This document shows, one piece after another, positions 62,845 to 64,000 of a DNA stretch of 64,000 nt. The position numbers were made by a program, and so were the translations under genes. The notes under the pieces were generated by a model that worked only from the letters and a program-made list of their open reading frames with translations, was not told where the DNA came from and did not search any database. Each line of letters opens with the position of its first letter. Within the stretch, counting starts at the first letter, position 1. Origin of the DNA: Rhizobium lentis (lineage in GTDB: Bacteria; Pseudomonadota; Alphaproteobacteria; Rhizobiales; Rhizobiaceae); assembly GCF_014200175.1 (NCBI RefSeq), contig NZ_JACHBD010000011.1, positions 186,001-250,000 on the forward strand. Direction: 5' to 3'.

Positions 62845-63624
62845 CTACAGGAGATAGCTGACCGGCTCTTTTCGAACCGGATGCGGGAAGACGCCCATGC
62901 CGACTCCGAAGATCGAGTGCAGCGTGTCGGCCTGCATGATCTCGGCTGGCGTGCCTTCGGCCGTGATCCGGCCGCGGCTGAGGGCGACGATCGCGTCGCA
63001 GTAGCGTGCGGCAAGGTTGATATCGTGCAGCACGATGACGACGGTCAGCCCGCGTTCGCGGCTGAGATCCTGTACCAGGGAGAGAACGCTCGCCTGGTGG
63101 GCGAGGTCGAGTGCCGACGTCGGTTCGTCGAGCAGCAAGCAGCGGGCATCCTGGGCGAGCATCATGGCAATCCAGGCGCGTTGGCGCTCGCCGCCGGACA
63201 TGTTGGCGACGGGGCGATCGGCAAAGTCCTCAAGCTCGGTGCGGGTGATGGCTTCCTCGACCTTGCTGCGATCCGTCGCGGTGAAGCGGCCGAGTGTGCC
63301 GTGCCAGGGAAAACGGCCGAGCGCCACCAATTCGCGCACGGTCATCCCGTCGGTCGCCGGCGTGAATTGCGGCATATAGGCGACGTGTCGGGCAAATTCC
63401 CGGGCGCCCCAGTCGGCCGCCACCTTGCCGCCGAAGGAGATGGCGCCGGATTGCGGTGCGATCTGGCGGGCGATGATCTTCAAAAGCGTGCTCTTGCCGG
63501 AGCCGTTCGAGCCCACCAGACCGCAGATACGGCCCTGATCGAGGGTCAAGTCGATGCCATGCAGGATCGGCTTCGGCCCGATGGCATAGGTGATTTGAGA
63601 CAGGGCAAGGAAAGACGAAGGCAT
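62845..63624 (-). CDS. Iron-siderophore-type ABC ATPase (FhuC/FecE-like)
   Basis: ATPase, 259 residues from the ATG at 63624, where GGAG lies 7 bases upstream; a longer start at 63645 lacks one. Walker A GSNGSGKSTL, signature MSGGERQRAWIAMML, Walker B CLLLDEPTSALDL and the switch VLHDINLAARYCD are typical of FhuC/FecE ATPases. Binding protein and permease genes are not in the window next to it; they may be elsewhere, or this is an orphan ATPase. Confidence 0.9.
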   Translation of the reverse strand: MPSSFLALSQITYAIGPKPILHGIDLTLDQGRICGLVGSNGSGKSTLLKIIARQIAPQSGAISFGGKVAADWGAREFARHVAYMPQFTPATDGMTVRELVALGRFPWHGTLGRFTATDRSKVEEAITRTELEDFADRPVANMSGGERQRAWIAMMLAQDARCLLLDEPTSALDLAHQASVLSLVQDLSRERGLTVVIVLHDINLAARYCDAIVALSRGRITAEGTPAEIMQADTLHSIFGVGMGVFPHPVRKEPVSYLL

Positions 63625-63797
63625 GGTCTGCTCCAGGTTCCGCATTGCTGGTTCGGGAGGGCCTCAGACATGGATCGGCCCTCCTTGCCGCATCCGGTTC
63701 CTGCAAAACTTAACCTGGATTGTCAACTTAACATTTTCCGCCGAGCGTGAAGACGCCATGCTGGCATGGCCGCGGTCGCAGCCAGAACCGGCATCAA

Positions 63798-64000
63798 TCA
63801 TGCCTTCGACACCGGAAAACTCAGCCTGGCGTCGCCGAAGAGGATATCGATTTCGCCGGGTTCAGGCAGTTCGATCGCGCCGCTCAACGTGCCCGTTGTG
63901 ATCAGCGCGCCTGCCTTCAGCGATGTTCCCGGGCGCAAGCCGTCATTGGCGTAGTCGACGAGCCAGGTGAGAACATCGCCCTTCGGGTGCTGAGCCGGAC
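63798..64000 (-). CDS. Fumarylacetoacetate hydrolase/2-keto-4-pentenoate hydratase family, 5' part missing
   Basis: Only the last 67 codons are visible; the frame runs off the window. The segment GDVLTWLVDYAND, LKAGALITTGTLSGAIEL and the C-terminal DILFGDARLSF fit the end of hydratase-type enzymes such as 2-keto-4-pentenoate hydratase. The exact family member cannot be told. Confidence 0.7.
   Translation of the reverse strand, partial: PAQHPKGDVLTWLVDYANDGLRPGTSLKAGALITTGTLSGAIELPEPGEIDILFGDARLSFPVSKA

Noticed and set aside
63690..63745. Possible iron-regulatory site upstream of the iron-type ABC ATPase
   Set aside because: AT-rich sequence with TTAACNT repeats is visible, but it does not match a Fur/RirA/Irr box I could state with confidence.

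Overview
The window reads as a high-GC fast-growing rhizobium, most likely the Rhizobium leguminosarum/etli group. The evidence is codon use, RIME-type palindromic repeats, a RopA-type porin, kdp and multi-Ku NHEJ genes, and several carbohydrate and amino-acid ABC systems. About 60 genes are packed in short operons. I see no tRNA, rRNA, CRISPR array, phage or insertion sequence.

Bases 1-30,800 hold a partial MFS transporter and an SDR enzyme, then what looks like a stress-inducible DNA-maintenance region. Its parts are a glgX-topoisomerase IB-LigD-type polymerase operon, a small basic protein-DUF3175-GST operon, a small frameshifted gene, a DUF2934 gene, a UdgX uracil-DNA-binding protein with cardiolipin synthase and an EEP phosphodiesterase, then two tandem Ku genes with a stand-alone ATP ligase, and a convergent three-domain LigD. 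Six of these transcription units start with GGAAC-N18/19-TT promoters, the pattern read by the alphaproteobacterial general-stress sigma factor (EcfG/RpoE2). Between them lie YciB, a large chemoreceptor, an orphan PAS-HWE histidine kinase, a TauE exporter, and a GntR-regulated sugar ABC operon that carries a cystathionine beta-lyase-like enzyme.

Bases 30,800-47,800 hold peptidase T, a SleB-type cell wall hydrolase lipoprotein, the sulfate uptake operon (sbp-cysT-cysW-cysA), a RopA-type porin, and a complete kdp locus on the minus strand. The kdp locus reads: a 27-residue leader miniprotein, kdpF, A, B, C, a palindromic repeat, kdpD, kdpE, and a PtsN-like EIIA gene. A TTTATA-N5-TTTATA motif upstream resembles the KdpE box.

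Bases 47,800-64,000 hold a CopC-fold protein without the usual copper ligands, a xylitol/sorbitol-type dehydrogenase, a DedA protein, a mercuric reductase-like flavoprotein overlapping a DUF4126 membrane protein, glutaryl-CoA dehydrogenase, a cupin, a LysR regulator, a seven-gene branched-chain-type ABC operon ending in a GMC oxidoreductase and a 3-hydroxyisobutyrate dehydrogenase, an iron-type ABC ATPase, and the 3' end of a fumarylacetoacetate hydrolase-like gene.
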